A stretch of DNA of 34,521 nt from Candidatus Latescibacterota bacterium (GCA_012271065.1 JAAXHE010000248.1:1-34521), one strand, 5' to 3'. Counted from the stretch's first letter, positions 15,412 through 24,335 are shown. Program-made: numbers and translations. Notes: generated by a model not told the origin, from the letters alone.

Positions 15412-17760
15412 TTGCGTCCGAAACAGCCCTCGTGTTCATGCGATCTGGTCGTTTTAACAGTGACCCTCGCCGTACCCTGCCTTGGCGCGGTGTTCTACCT
15501 CTCGCCGGATGGCGACGACTCGGGCTCGGGTGGGCGCGGGTCTCCATGGCGAAGCATCGATCGCGCGAATGCCGGCGCGGGGGCGGGCGACACCGTGGCT
15601 TTTCTGCCGGGGGTCTACAAGGGCACGATCACGCCGGAGTCCTCGGGAAAACCGGATGCGCCCATCCGGTTCCGGTCGGAGGCGAGGCACGCGGCGGTGC
15701 TGTCGGGCGGGGGCGGGAAACGGCCGGCCGTGGACCTTCAGCGGAAGCGGGACATCAGTATTGAAGACTTTCGATTTGCGCCTGGCGATGGGCGGTGGAT
15801 GCGTGCCGATGAATGCCGCCGCCTTTCCGTAACGGGTTGTTATATGGAGAAAGCCGGCGACACGACGCCCTTCGTGTTGACCGGATGCACGCACGTCCGT
15901 CTCATCGACAACGTGTTCCGCAAGGACCGCGTTGGCGGCAATATGTGCCAGGTGGTCGAGTGCACGTACGTCGTAATCGAGGGAAACGCATTCGCCCGGG
16001 TCGGGCACTGCCCGCTGCAGATTTCAATGACGAATAATCTGGTGGTACGGTCGAATTGCTTTCACAACCCGTGGGGGCGCAACTATGAATTCTGGGCGTC
16101 GGGAAGGGCCCTGGTGGAAGGGAATATCGTTACCGAGGCACTCGACAGCGCGCATTCGGCCGACAGCCGGGCGAAAAACCTGGTGATCGACGGTATCATC
16201 CGCTTCAACCGGGTCTACGGAAACCGGCATACGCCGCTCAACTCATCGAGTTACGTGCCGGTCAACTACCACGTGCGCGATCCGTTCCGCTTCGTCAATT
16301 CCAGGGTGTACCACAATACGATCGCGGACAACCTCGGGTACGGGTGGGAACTGACCGGGATCAACGTAAGCTCGAACGTGTTTATCAACAATATCTTTTT
16401 CGGAAACGACAAATACGGGGGCGCCGTCCAGATTGCGAGGGGCGCTGAAATAGCAGGCGACAACCTGTTTCTGAACAACGTGTTCCGGGGCACGGACGCC
16501 GGACAGCGCGTGGTGCGGTACGGAGACCGGTTCCTGACGGTGGATGAAGCCAACCGGAACTCGGTGGTCCGGGGACACTGGCGGGAATTCGAGGATAACC
16601 TCGACGTGGACCCCGGCTTTGTAGATCCGGAAAACCGCGATTTTCGCCTGCGCCCCGACAGTCCGTGCATCGATGCGGGACGGGCGCTGACGCGGACGAG
16701 ACGTGCCGGGCGGGGTCTAAGGGTCCCCGTCGACGACGGCAGATACTTCTACGACGGGTTCGACATCGAAGGTGAGAAGGGAGACCGGGTATCCATAGGG
16801 TCGGGAGACCGGATTGCCCGAATCGAGAAAGTCCAACTCAACTATTACCAGCCCGACGTGCTTGTTCTGGACAGGGAGATGGAATGGGAGGCCGGTGATC
16901 CGGTAAGCCTGCCCTGGTCCGGAGCGGCGCCGGATATCGGCGCCTGCCAGCGTTCACCGGGAGATCCCGGGCGCCTGAGCGCGAGGGCCGAGCCGGTCAG
17001 GGCAGAACCCGGGGACGAAGTCAGGTTTCACGTCGAGCCGGCGGGAAAGGACATCGCTTCTGTCCTGTGGGACTTCGGCGACGGCGACACGATGGAGGCG
17101 CGCGACGCCGTTCACTCGTATTCGGATCCCGGCCACTATTCGTGTCGGGCGCGGGCGAGGTATGTAGGCGGCGATGAGTACGTCGACGTGGCGTTTGTGA
17201 AGGTGGACCAACCGGTTGATCCGGGCGCGCCGTTGCTTCTTGTCGATTTCGAAGAAGAGACGACGCTGGAATGGGGGTACCTGTTCAAGATCTACCGGGG
17301 AAACCGGCTGACAGGACACGAATTTGTTACCGGTGGTTTCGGGGGAAGCAGGTGCGTTCGGCTTTTCGCAGAGACCGACGGATCCGATCTGGGCTGCAGT
17401 CTCGCTCCCGGGGAATGGGATATCGACGCCTATCCGCTCATCCGGTTTGCCTATCGGATACCCGAGGGGGTTCCGGTGGGGCTGTGGCTCCAACCGTTTC
17501 CGGCGGAAGCTTACGGGGAAGGGGTTGTGATTGCGGGAGGTACGTCGTCGCGCGATCGCGGTCCATACCCGGACATGGACGCATGCGCGTTGCTGGATGA
17601 CGGCCGATGGCACATTGCGGAACTGGATGCGCGGACGATTCGCGAACGCATCGAGGGAGTCCGTCATTTGCGGCGGTTCCGGTTCTATACACACGGGAAC
17701 GCATTAGAAGGACAGCACTTCTGGTTCGACGAGTTCGCGATTCTGCCGGCTGAAGGTTGA
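15412..17760 (+). CDS. Secreted right-handed beta-helix protein with PKD domain
   Basis: 782 aa if started at TTG 15412, which has GGAGAAGGA at 15395-15403 and gives a normal signal peptide (basic RPK, hydrophobic LVVLTVTLAVPCLGA). The ATG at 15340 in the same frame would overlap the oxygenase gene and add 24 residues of poor signal-peptide character. The mature protein opens with YLSPDGDDSGSGG and GDTVAFLPGVYKG, the entry typical of pectate-lyase-like parallel beta-helices (DUF1565 type). Repeated Asn-rich turns (IDNVFRKD, IEGNAFARV, RSNCFHNPW) follow to about residue 420. A PKD domain with WDFGDGD and HSYSDPGHY comes next (about 545-605), then a C-terminal jelly-roll-like region that may bind carbohydrate. 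Probably a polysaccharide lyase or glycan-binding protein exported to envelope or medium; catalytic residues could not be assigned. Confidence 0.78.
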   Translation: MRPKQPSCSCDLVVLTVTLAVPCLGAVFYLSPDGDDSGSGGRGSPWRSIDRANAGAGAGDTVAFLPGVYKGTITPESSGKPDAPIRFRSEARHAAVLSGGGGKRPAVDLQRKRDISIEDFRFAPGDGRWMRADECRRLSVTGCYMEKAGDTTPFVLTGCTHVRLIDNVFRKDRVGGNMCQVVECTYVVIEGNAFARVGHCPLQISMTNNLVVRSNCFHNPWGRNYEFWASGRALVEGNIVTEALDSAHSADSRAKNLVIDGIIRFNRVYGNRHTPLNSSSYVPVNYHVRDPFRFVNSRVYHNTIADNLGYGWELTGINVSSNVFINNIFFGNDKYGGAVQIARGAEIAGDNLFLNNVFRGTDAGQRVVRYGDRFLTVDEANRNSVVRGHWREFEDNLDVDPGFVDPENRDFRLRPDSPCIDAGRALTRTRRAGRGLRVPVDDGRYFYDGFDIEGEKGDRVSIGSGDRIARIEKVQLNYYQPDVLVLDREMEWEAGDPVSLPWSGAAPDIGACQRSPGDPGRLSARAEPVRAEPGDEVRFHVEPAGKDIASVLWDFGDGDTMEARDAVHSYSDPGHYSCRARARYVGGDEYVDVAFVKVDQPVDPGAPLLLVDFEEETTLEWGYLFKIYRGNRLTGHEFVTGGFGGSRCVRLFAETDGSDLGCSLAPGEWDIDAYPLIRFAYRIPEGVPVGLWLQPFPAEAYGEGVVIAGGTSSRDRGPYPDMDACALLDDGRWHIAELDARTIRERIEGVRHLRRFRFYTHGNALEGQHFWFDEFAILPAEG

Positions 17761-17792
17761 GGTCCTGCAGCGAAACACGGAAAAAGGCGGAT

Positions 17793-19778
17793 ATGGATCA
17801 ATCCGGGGTGAAATCCCTTTCGGTCGAGCAGCACTCGAGGTCAAAAGAAGGGATCACCCTCCGGGCAGTGGTCATCGGCGTGCTGGCCGTGGTCGCGATC
17901 AACCTCTGGGTGACCTACGCGGAGACAGTCGTACGCTCCTCCCGGCTCAACCTGAGTTTCTTTCAACTGACGCTGCTGAGCATTTTCATCGCCCTTGTTG
18001 GCGGGGTGAACCCGCTGCTCCGGCGGATCCGGCCGCGCGCCGTTCTGTCGCCTTCCGAGCTGTTGGCGGTGGCGGCGATCGGGATGGTGGGCTCGGTGGT
18101 GCCCACGTCCGGGGTCACAGGGTTCCTGGTGGGGGTGATCGGCAGCCCGATCTACTTCGCAACACCTGAGAACGGGTGGGCGGAATACTATCACCCGCAT
18201 CTGAAGGCGTGGATGGTCCCGTCCGACAGCGCTGCGCTGCGGGCGTTTTTCGAAGGCGGCGCGGTCGGGGTTGACGCCTGGAAAGCGTGGCTGGCGCCGT
18301 TTGCTTGGTGGGGCAGCCTGGTCGCGGCGCTTCTGGTGGGATCGGCCTGTACGATGGTCATTCTGCGGAGGCAGTGGGCGGAACACGAAAAGCTGGTCTA
18401 TCCCCTGGCCGCCGTGCCGATCGAAATGGCGGAAGGCGCGTCATCCCGAAGTACGCTTCCGGATTTCATGAAGGGCAGGCTCTTCTGGTTCGGGGCGGTA
18501 TTGGCGTTCCTGCTTTTCGCCTGGCACGCGACCTCCTGGTTCTTCCATGGGATGCCCGGCATCCGATTCTTTCCTCACGCGGGCTACTTCCGCTTCACGC
18601 GCTACTCTCCCGGCGTCTATATCCAGCCCCTGCAGTTCTACACCATCGGGTTCGCGTATTTCGCCAACCTGCAGGTGCTGTTCAGCATCTGGTTCTTTTT
18701 CCTGGTGCACGTGGTGGAAGGCGGCATTTTCAACCGCCTGGGGTACCAGATCGAACGGTCCACCGATACCTTCAGCGCGGATCCGCCCACCGAGGCGTGG
18801 CAGTGCTTCGGCGCGCTGGCATGCCTTGTCGCCTGGCGGCTGTGGGTGGCCCGCACCCACCTGCGGGACGTCTTCCGCAAGGCGCTTCGGGCCGACCACC
18901 CGCTGGACGACGGACGGGAGGTCCTGTCGTACCGGGCATCGGTCCTGGGCCTGTTGCTGAGCGCGATATACGCGCTGTTCTGGCTCCAGCGATCCGGCAT
19001 GGATGTGATTTCGGCGTCGATGTTTCTGTTTGCGCTGGGTGTAATCTACATCGGACTGGCCCGGGTCGTGTCAGAGGCCGGTGTGGCGTACGCGCAGGGC
19101 ACGGTGACGCCGCAGGCCTTCGTGATGGACCTGCGGGGCACCTACGGACTCTCCGGCGCCTGCCTCACGTCCATCGCGCTTTCCTACGCGCTGATCGACT
19201 ATATGCGGGGACTCTTTACGCCCGGGCTGGCGCAGGCGGTGCGACTGGCGGACCGGATCCGCGGAAACCGGCGCCTCCTGCTGTTGTGCGTAACGGTGGG
19301 CGTGTTCGCGGGGCTCGTCTCATCGATCTGGTTTACGCTTCATCTGGGCCATACGCACGGCGCCTACAACTTCTCCCGGCTGTTCTTCAACGGGAATCCC
19401 AAGGCGGTCTTCTCCACCACCCTGGGACAGATGCGTACGCCGGGCGCGCCAGAATTGAGCCGGGTATTGTTCTTCGGGATCGGCGCGGGACTCATGGCGG
19501 TACTCACGTTCCTGCGGTACCGTTTTTCCTGGTGGCCGATCCACCCCATCGGGCTGGCCGTGGCCGCGGCGGACAACGTATACAGCCTGGCGATGCCGGT
19601 ATTCATGGCGTGGGCTGCAAAGGCAGTTGTCATGCGCGTTGGCGGGGTCGCCCTCTACCGCCGGTCCAAGCCGCTGTTCCTGGGTCTGCTGGTGGGATAT
19701 ACGGCGGGCGTTGTGCTGGCCTTTACCGTCGATGCCATCTGGTTTCCCGGGCAGGGGCACCAGGTACACTGGTGGTAG
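17793..19778 (+). CDS. Polytopic membrane protein, DUF6785/DUF6784 type (first of pair)
   Basis: 661 aa from the ATG at 17793, preceded by AAAAAGG. About 13-14 hydrophobic segments are visible, from VVIGVLAVVAINLWVTY near the start to PLFLGLLVGYTAGVVLAF near the end. Recognisable blocks are SELLAVAAIGMVGSVVP, ATPENGWAEYYHPHLKAWM, the acidic EKLVYPLA motif (E199) after a cytoplasmic Arg-rich turn, and WWPIHPIGLAVA. These match the DUF6785 and DUF6784 families as I remember them, which have no established function; the E-x-L-V-Y-P motif and overall shape recall oligopeptide-transporter-like (OPT) proteins. There is no ABC-permease EAA loop. It lies 32 bases after the beta-helix gene and is followed by a paralogue and a binding lipoprotein, so a transport role is likely but unproven. 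Confidence 0.75.
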   Translation: MDQSGVKSLSVEQHSRSKEGITLRAVVIGVLAVVAINLWVTYAETVVRSSRLNLSFFQLTLLSIFIALVGGVNPLLRRIRPRAVLSPSELLAVAAIGMVGSVVPTSGVTGFLVGVIGSPIYFATPENGWAEYYHPHLKAWMVPSDSAALRAFFEGGAVGVDAWKAWLAPFAWWGSLVAALLVGSACTMVILRRQWAEHEKLVYPLAAVPIEMAEGASSRSTLPDFMKGRLFWFGAVLAFLLFAWHATSWFFHGMPGIRFFPHAGYFRFTRYSPGVYIQPLQFYTIGFAYFANLQVLFSIWFFFLVHVVEGGIFNRLGYQIERSTDTFSADPPTEAWQCFGALACLVAWRLWVARTHLRDVFRKALRADHPLDDGREVLSYRASVLGLLLSAIYALFWLQRSGMDVISASMFLFALGVIYIGLARVVSEAGVAYAQGTVTPQAFVMDLRGTYGLSGACLTSIALSYALIDYMRGLFTPGLAQAVRLADRIRGNRRLLLLCVTVGVFAGLVSSIWFTLHLGHTHGAYNFSRLFFNGNPKAVFSTTLGQMRTPGAPELSRVLFFGIGAGLMAVLTFLRYRFSWWPIHPIGLAVAAADNVYSLAMPVFMAWAAKAVVMRVGGVALYRRSKPLFLGLLVGYTAGVVLAFTVDAIWFPGQGHQVHWW

Positions 19779-19853
19779 CTGGAATGATCGAGTGACTTCG
19801 GCTGATCGTGCCTGCGCCAAGGTCTGGTCGGCAGGCAGGCCCCTCAGAAGTGG

Positions 19854-19974
19854 GTAGCCGGGAGACGTAAGACGGTAGAAGATATCCTCGCCGGCTAATT
19901 TATCCCTCCTTGCCTCCGGCACGAAAAGAAGCCTCACAAGGCAGGAAATCTCTACCCTCTACCGGCTACCGTCT
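19854..19974. repeat. Inverted GTAGCCGG / AGACGGTAG repeat with CTACC-rich arm
   Basis: In the 288-base gap between the two membrane-protein genes, GTAGCCGG (19854-19861) and AGACGGTAG (19870-19878) are mirrored by CCGGCTAC (19962-19969) and CTACCGTCT (19966-19974). The right arm continues as a degenerate CTACCCTCTACC / CTACCCCCTACCC tract to about 20000. The tract looks like a short intergenic repeat; it could also fold in RNA. Confidence 0.5.
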
Positions 19975-20012
19975 CACCGCTTTTGGTCTACCCCCTACCC
20001 GCATTCAGGCTC

Positions 20013-20054
20013 ATTGTGGCCAATTTGACTGTTGTCTTTTTAAATTGAGGCTGA
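20013..20054 (+). repeat. Dispersed repeat family A, copy 2 (right half)
   Basis: ATTGTGGCCAATTTGACTG, TTGTCTTTTT and AAATTGAGGCTGA match the 3' half of the copies at 34249-34329 and (reverse) 6991-7070. It abuts the next gene, and its GAGG (20047-20050) is the only Shine-Dalgarno-like sequence in front of that start, so the repeat appears to supply part of the translation signal. Confidence 0.65.
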
Positions 20055-20066
20055 TTGACGATATCC

Positions 20067-22037
20067 ATGGAATCATCGCAGACACATACCGAGGAGCCAC
20101 TGACAGAAGCCCCTCGGGATTTGCGAAGCGGAGTCACGCCGAGGTCCGTCGGGATCGGTCTGCTGATGGTGGTCTTCGTCAATTTCTGGATCCTCTACTC
20201 ACTGTACCTGATCCGGGCTTCCTGGCTGCAGGTGACGCATTTCCCCATGGGGCTGTTCGTGCCCTTCATGCTTCTGGCGCTGTTTGTCAATCCCGCGCTC
20301 AGGGCGCTGCGGCGCGGCAGGGGCCTGTCCCGGTCGGAGATTCTGGTGGTGGCCGCGATGGGGTTGGCCGGTGCGATGGTACCCGGCTTCAGTCTGATGA
20401 CCACGCTGCTGGGAACCATCTCGGTCCCGTACTACCTGGCAACCCCGGAAAACCAGTGGAGCGCCTTCTTCCATATCCACATGCCGGACTGGATCGCGCC
20501 GTCGAATCGCGGCGGCACCATGCGAATGCTGTTCGAAGGCCTCCCGTCGAGGGATGCCCCGATACCTTTGGGGGCCTGGGCCGGACCGCTGAGCTGGTGG
20601 ATGGCCCTCGTGGGCGCTTTCGCCTTCGCTTCGATGTGCCTGATGGTGATTCTGCGCCGGCAGTGGGTGGAGTACGAACGCCTGGTGTACCCGCTCGCGC
20701 AGGTGGCCGCGGACATGGCCGGCGATGCGCGGGAGGGAGGTCTGTTCCCGGGATTCATGCGCACCCGCGCATTCAAATTCGGTTTCGCGGCGGCCACCCT
20801 GGTGATGACCTGGAACATGATGTCGCATTTCGCGCCGGGGTTTCCCGAGATTCCTCTCGGCATCCCGTCCCGGTGGACCTCGTTCTTCAAGGGATTTCCA
20901 TCGCTCCATACGACCATCAATTTCTACACGATCGGATTCGCGTATCTTGCCAATCTGGACGTGCTCTTCAGCATCTGGTTCTTCCATTTCCTGGCGATGT
21001 GGGAGGTCTTCGCCTTCGGGAGGCTGGGCGTCGGCGGGATATCCGGCGGGGCGGCCGTTTCGTGGCAGAGTATCGGCGCGCTTTGTACGCTGGTGGTGTG
21101 GGGGCTGTGGACCGCCCGGAAACACCTGCGCCGGGTCTTCAGGGGGGCGCTGCATCCATCTACCGACGATGCTCAGGAGATCCTGTCCTACCGGACGGCC
21201 GTGAGCGGCGCGGCGTTGAGTCTGGTCTTCATCATCGCCTGGTTCTACAATTCTGGCATGGGACTGCTTCTTGCAACGGTACTGGTGCTGCTCTTTTTTA
21301 TTACGTATCTGGGCATCGCGCGGGTGGTGGCGCAATCGGGCCTGCTGTACGTCAGTTCGCCCATGTTCCCGCAAACCGCGATCCTGCGAACCGTCGGGCC
21401 CGCGGCAATTCCGGGGCGCGCCATGACGGCGCTGGCCTTTTCCTTCGCCCTGCGCAACGACGGACGCGGGCTCTTTATGCCCGCTCTGGCGCACGTGGCG
21501 AAGATCGGCGACCTCATCGGTGAAGACCGGCGCCGGCTGGGTCTCGCCGTTGCGCTGGGCCTGGCAGCGGCCGTGGCGACGTCGGTCGGCCTGACGCTCT
21601 ACTGGGGATATACGATCGGCGCGTACAATTTCGGGAGCATTGCGCTGCTGCGTCGGACGGCGCCCACGTTTAACTCATTCGTGGGAATGATGTCCAGCCC
21701 GGACCCGGTGAAGCCCGAGGTTTTCGGGTATTTCAGCGCCGGCTGCATCGCGATGCTCGCGCTTACGTTTCTGCGTTACCGCCTGCCCTGGTGGCCGCTT
21801 CATCCACTGGGACTCGCCGTCACCTGGTCGGGAATGACTGTGCATTCGGTGCTCTCTGTATTTCTCGCATGGTCGGTAAAAGCGATCGTGCTGAAGGCAG
21901 GCGGCGTTTTTCTGTACCGGCGTTCCATTCCCTTTTTCCTGGGATTGATGGTCGGGTATGCGTTGAACGTGGGGATTTCGTTCGTGCTGGACATCACGTA
22001 TTTCGGTGGAGAGGGGCACGGGGTTCATGCGTATTGA
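20067..22037 (+). CDS. Polytopic membrane protein, DUF6785/DUF6784 type (second of pair)
   Basis: 656 aa from the ATG at 20067; a TTG at 20055 in the same frame sits closer to the GAGG of the upstream repeat and would add four residues. Paralogue of the preceding membrane protein, with the same blocks in order: SEILVVAAMGLAGAMVP, ATPENQWSAFFHIHMPDW, ERLVYPLA (E204), YTIGFAYLANLDVLFSIW, SWQSIGALCTLVVWGLW and WWPLHPLGLAVTW. About 13-14 membrane segments. Overall identity looks moderate, so the duplication is old. Two related polytopic proteins next to a solute-binding lipoprotein suggest a heteromeric uptake unit in the inner membrane. No EAA loop or other ABC-permease signature is visible. The family has no known biochemical function. 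Confidence 0.75.
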   Translation: MESSQTHTEEPLTEAPRDLRSGVTPRSVGIGLLMVVFVNFWILYSLYLIRASWLQVTHFPMGLFVPFMLLALFVNPALRALRRGRGLSRSEILVVAAMGLAGAMVPGFSLMTTLLGTISVPYYLATPENQWSAFFHIHMPDWIAPSNRGGTMRMLFEGLPSRDAPIPLGAWAGPLSWWMALVGAFAFASMCLMVILRRQWVEYERLVYPLAQVAADMAGDAREGGLFPGFMRTRAFKFGFAAATLVMTWNMMSHFAPGFPEIPLGIPSRWTSFFKGFPSLHTTINFYTIGFAYLANLDVLFSIWFFHFLAMWEVFAFGRLGVGGISGGAAVSWQSIGALCTLVVWGLWTARKHLRRVFRGALHPSTDDAQEILSYRTAVSGAALSLVFIIAWFYNSGMGLLLATVLVLLFFITYLGIARVVAQSGLLYVSSPMFPQTAILRTVGPAAIPGRAMTALAFSFALRNDGRGLFMPALAHVAKIGDLIGEDRRRLGLAVALGLAAAVATSVGLTLYWGYTIGAYNFGSIALLRRTAPTFNSFVGMMSSPDPVKPEVFGYFSAGCIAMLALTFLRYRLPWWPLHPLGLAVTWSGMTVHSVLSVFLAWSVKAIVLKAGGVFLYRRSIPFFLGLMVGYALNVGISFVLDITYFGGEGHGVHAY

Positions 22038-22056
22038 AAGGCAGGGGATAAGAGAG

Positions 22057-23280
22057 ATGCGATCGTTTCTGTGGATTTCGGCGATCCTGGTTCTGGCTGT
22101 TGTGCTTGCCGGATGCGATGGATCGGATAGCGGTTCGTCCGGCGAGAAGACGACGCTCAGAATCGCCTGGATGGGCCCCGAACGGGAAGCGTTCCGGGCG
22201 TGGAAGAAGGGATTCGAAGCGGAACATCCGGGTGTGAGGATCGAGCAGCAGTTCATCCCGTACGATCAGGGTCCGACAGTCTACAATACCATGATACACG
22301 GCGGAACGCTGCCGGATCTCGGGTACCTGTTCATGGGGATGATTTCGGAGTACGCGGAGCGTGAGGTGCTGGAGCCGCTGGACGATTACATGACGGCTGA
22401 CGAACGCACCGCATGGATTTCCACGGCGCTGAGCGCGGGCGAATACAGGGGAAAGACGTACGGAGTGCCGCTGTGGGGCGCCAACCGGGTTCTCTATGCA
22501 CGCAGGGACTGGATGGAAGAGGCGGGGGTGAGCGCGCCGCCCGATACGTGGGAGGCGGTCCGGGACCTGGCGATCAAGTTGAACAATCCGCCCGAGCGCT
22601 ACGGGATCTGTGTGGGAGCGGGAAGGCCGAAACACCTGATGCAGGAGCAGATCGCCATGATGTGGGGCTTTGGAGCCGATTTCTTCGACGGCGACGGCAG
22701 GCTGGCCATCAACAGCCCGGAGGCGGTGGCGTACGTGACGTTTCTCACGGATATGCACCTCGTGGACAGGGCCATGCCGCCGGGCATCCTGAATCTGAAC
22801 GCGAATGATTGCTATGCGGTCATGGACGCGGGAAAGGCGGGCCTTACGTTCAGCGGGCCGTGGCAGTACGCACGGTGCCTGGATGCCGGAGTCACGTGCG
22901 AGCCCCTGATGACGCCGGAGGGACGCGACCGGAAGATGCTGCTGATTCTGGATATTTTCTCCGTGTTTTCCACGTCAAAACACAAGGACCTGGCTTACGA
23001 CTTCATCCGATTCACGCAGCGGCCGGAGAATCGCGAGCTGATGGACGTGGAAAACGGGGGCGTGCCGGTGACCAGGTCGGTGTCCGGGCACGCCTATTAC
23101 CGGACACTGCCGATCCTGAACTACCTTGCGCAGGTGGACCTGATCAAGCTGACGCCGAAGCACCCGGAATGGACGAAGATACAGGATGGATGGGGAGAGG
23201 CGATTCAGATGGTTCTGGCGGGTACGGCGTCTCCGCGTGAGGCGCTGGATAAGGTCTCCCGGTCGAAGAAGTGGACGTAG
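22057..23280 (+). CDS. Family 1 (MalE-like) sugar-binding lipoprotein of ABC importer type
   Basis: 407 aa from the ATG at 22057, chosen because AGGGG lies 9 bases upstream and because it gives a clean lipoprotein signal: MRSFLWISAILVLAVVLAGC with lipobox LAGC and lipidated C20. The in-frame ATGs at 22006 and 22027 overlap the previous gene and add unneeded residues. Features of the extracellular solute-binding family 1 are TLRIAWMGPEREAFRAW, EHPGVRIEQQF, a hinge region around YGVPLWGANRVLYARRD, and FSGPWQYAR. It should capture an oligosaccharide outside the membrane and deliver it to a permease. The gene follows the second DUF6785 gene by 19 bases with no MalF/MalG-like permease nearby, and its 3' end overlaps the convergent ATPase gene by 76 bases. 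Confidence 0.88.
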   Translation: MRSFLWISAILVLAVVLAGCDGSDSGSSGEKTTLRIAWMGPEREAFRAWKKGFEAEHPGVRIEQQFIPYDQGPTVYNTMIHGGTLPDLGYLFMGMISEYAEREVLEPLDDYMTADERTAWISTALSAGEYRGKTYGVPLWGANRVLYARRDWMEEAGVSAPPDTWEAVRDLAIKLNNPPERYGICVGAGRPKHLMQEQIAMMWGFGADFFDGDGRLAINSPEAVAYVTFLTDMHLVDRAMPPGILNLNANDCYAVMDAGKAGLTFSGPWQYARCLDAGVTCEPLMTPEGRDRKMLLILDIFSVFSTSKHKDLAYDFIRFTQRPENRELMDVENGGVPVTRSVSGHAYYRTLPILNYLAQVDLIKLTPKHPEWTKIQDGWGEAIQMVLAGTASPREALDKVSRSKKWT

Positions 23281-24335
23281 GAGAGGTCGAACACGAGCCG
23301 GATCTCCTCGTCCACCGAGGGTACGGGATCCGCGGACACCCTGGCCACGCAGGAGGCGCGTCCGACAGTCAGGTAGAGCAAGGTCTCATGCCCCATCGGT
23401 TCGACGAGGTCGACTTTCGCGGAGACGTCTTCTGATTCCCCGGGCCTGCCGGCTGAAGACGCGTAGTGGATGTGCTCGGGGCGGATTCCAAGAATGACGC
23501 GGCGGCCGATGTACCCTGACAGGCTGTCCCGGCGCCCGTCCGGTACAGGGAGGCGGAGGCCGTCTCCCCGAAAGGCCAGGCTACCGTCCCGGACGAGTTC
23601 GCCCTCAAGGAAATTCATCGACGGGCTGCCGATAAAACCGGCGACGAACCGGTTCACGGGGCGCCGGTATAGTTGGACCGGGGCTCCGATCTGCTGGATC
23701 CGTCCGTCTTGCATGACGACGAGGCGGTCGCCCATGGTCATCGCTTCGACCTGGTCGTGAGTGACGTAAATCATGGTCGCGTTGAGCCGGGCATGCAGCT
23801 TGCTGAGTTCCGTTCGCATCTGAACCCGCAGTCTGGCGTCCAGGTTGGACAGGGGCTCGTCGAAAAGGAAGACCTTCGGCTTCCGAACGATAGCCCGACC
23901 AAGGGCTATCCGCTGGCGTTGTCCGCCTGAGAGTTCCTTCGGCTTTCGGTGCAGCAGGTCCCGGATTCCCAGGATGTCCGCCGCCTCTCGCACCAGGTCG
24001 TCGATCTCAGCCCTGGGATATTTTCGCAGTTTCAGCCCGAAGGCCATATTCCGGTAGGCGTCCATGTGGGGGTAGAGGGCGTAGTTCTGGAAGACCATCG
24101 CTATATTCCGGTCTTTGGGCGGAACGTCGTTCGCCAGGCAACCGTCAATGTAGATTTCACCCCCAGTCGCCTCCTCCAGGCCGGCAATCAGCCGGAGGGT
24201 GGTCGACTTTCCGCATCCGGAAGGCCCCACCAGCACGACGAATTCGCCGTCCTCGACGCGAAGGCTGAAGTCGTCTACAGCGACGGTGTTCCCGTTGTAG
24301 ATCTTTCTGGCGTTTTTGAGGACTACGGTTGCCAT
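23205..24335 (-). CDS. MalK/UgpC-type sugar ABC transporter ATPase
   Basis: 376 aa from the ATG at 24335, with GGAAGG just upstream; a frame extension to 24389 adds 18 residues not typical of the family. All motifs are intact: Walker A GPSGCGKST (37-45), Q-loop FQNYALYPHM (Q83), signature LSGGQ (135-139), Walker B VFLFDEPLSNLD (D159, E160) and H-loop H193. The C-terminal TOBE/OB region is full length, ending near VHFFDRETL. It energises import of oligosaccharides by binding permeases at the inner face of the membrane; MalK/UgpC/MsmX-type ATPases often serve several importers. It stands alone on the - strand, convergent with the binding-protein gene and divergent from the gene at 24496, with a 160-base promoter-containing space between. 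Confidence 0.93.
   Translation of the reverse strand: MATVVLKNARKIYNGNTVAVDDFSLRVEDGEFVVLVGPSGCGKSTTLRLIAGLEEATGGEIYIDGCLANDVPPKDRNIAMVFQNYALYPHMDAYRNMAFGLKLRKYPRAEIDDLVREAADILGIRDLLHRKPKELSGGQRQRIALGRAIVRKPKVFLFDEPLSNLDARLRVQMRTELSKLHARLNATMIYVTHDQVEAMTMGDRLVVMQDGRIQQIGAPVQLYRRPVNRFVAGFIGSPSMNFLEGELVRDGSLAFRGDGLRLPVPDGRRDSLSGYIGRRVILGIRPEHIHYASSAGRPGESEDVSAKVDLVEPMGHETLLYLTVGRASCVARVSADPVPSVDEEIRLVFDLSYVHFFDRETLSSASRGDAVPARTI

Noticed and set aside
19910..21523. 537-residue + strand frame overlapping the second DUF6785 gene (and the 502-residue frame 18287-19795 over the first)
   Set aside because: Out-of-frame shadows: Arg/Gly-rich translations without membrane segments, while the chosen frames show conserved blocks shared by the two paralogues.
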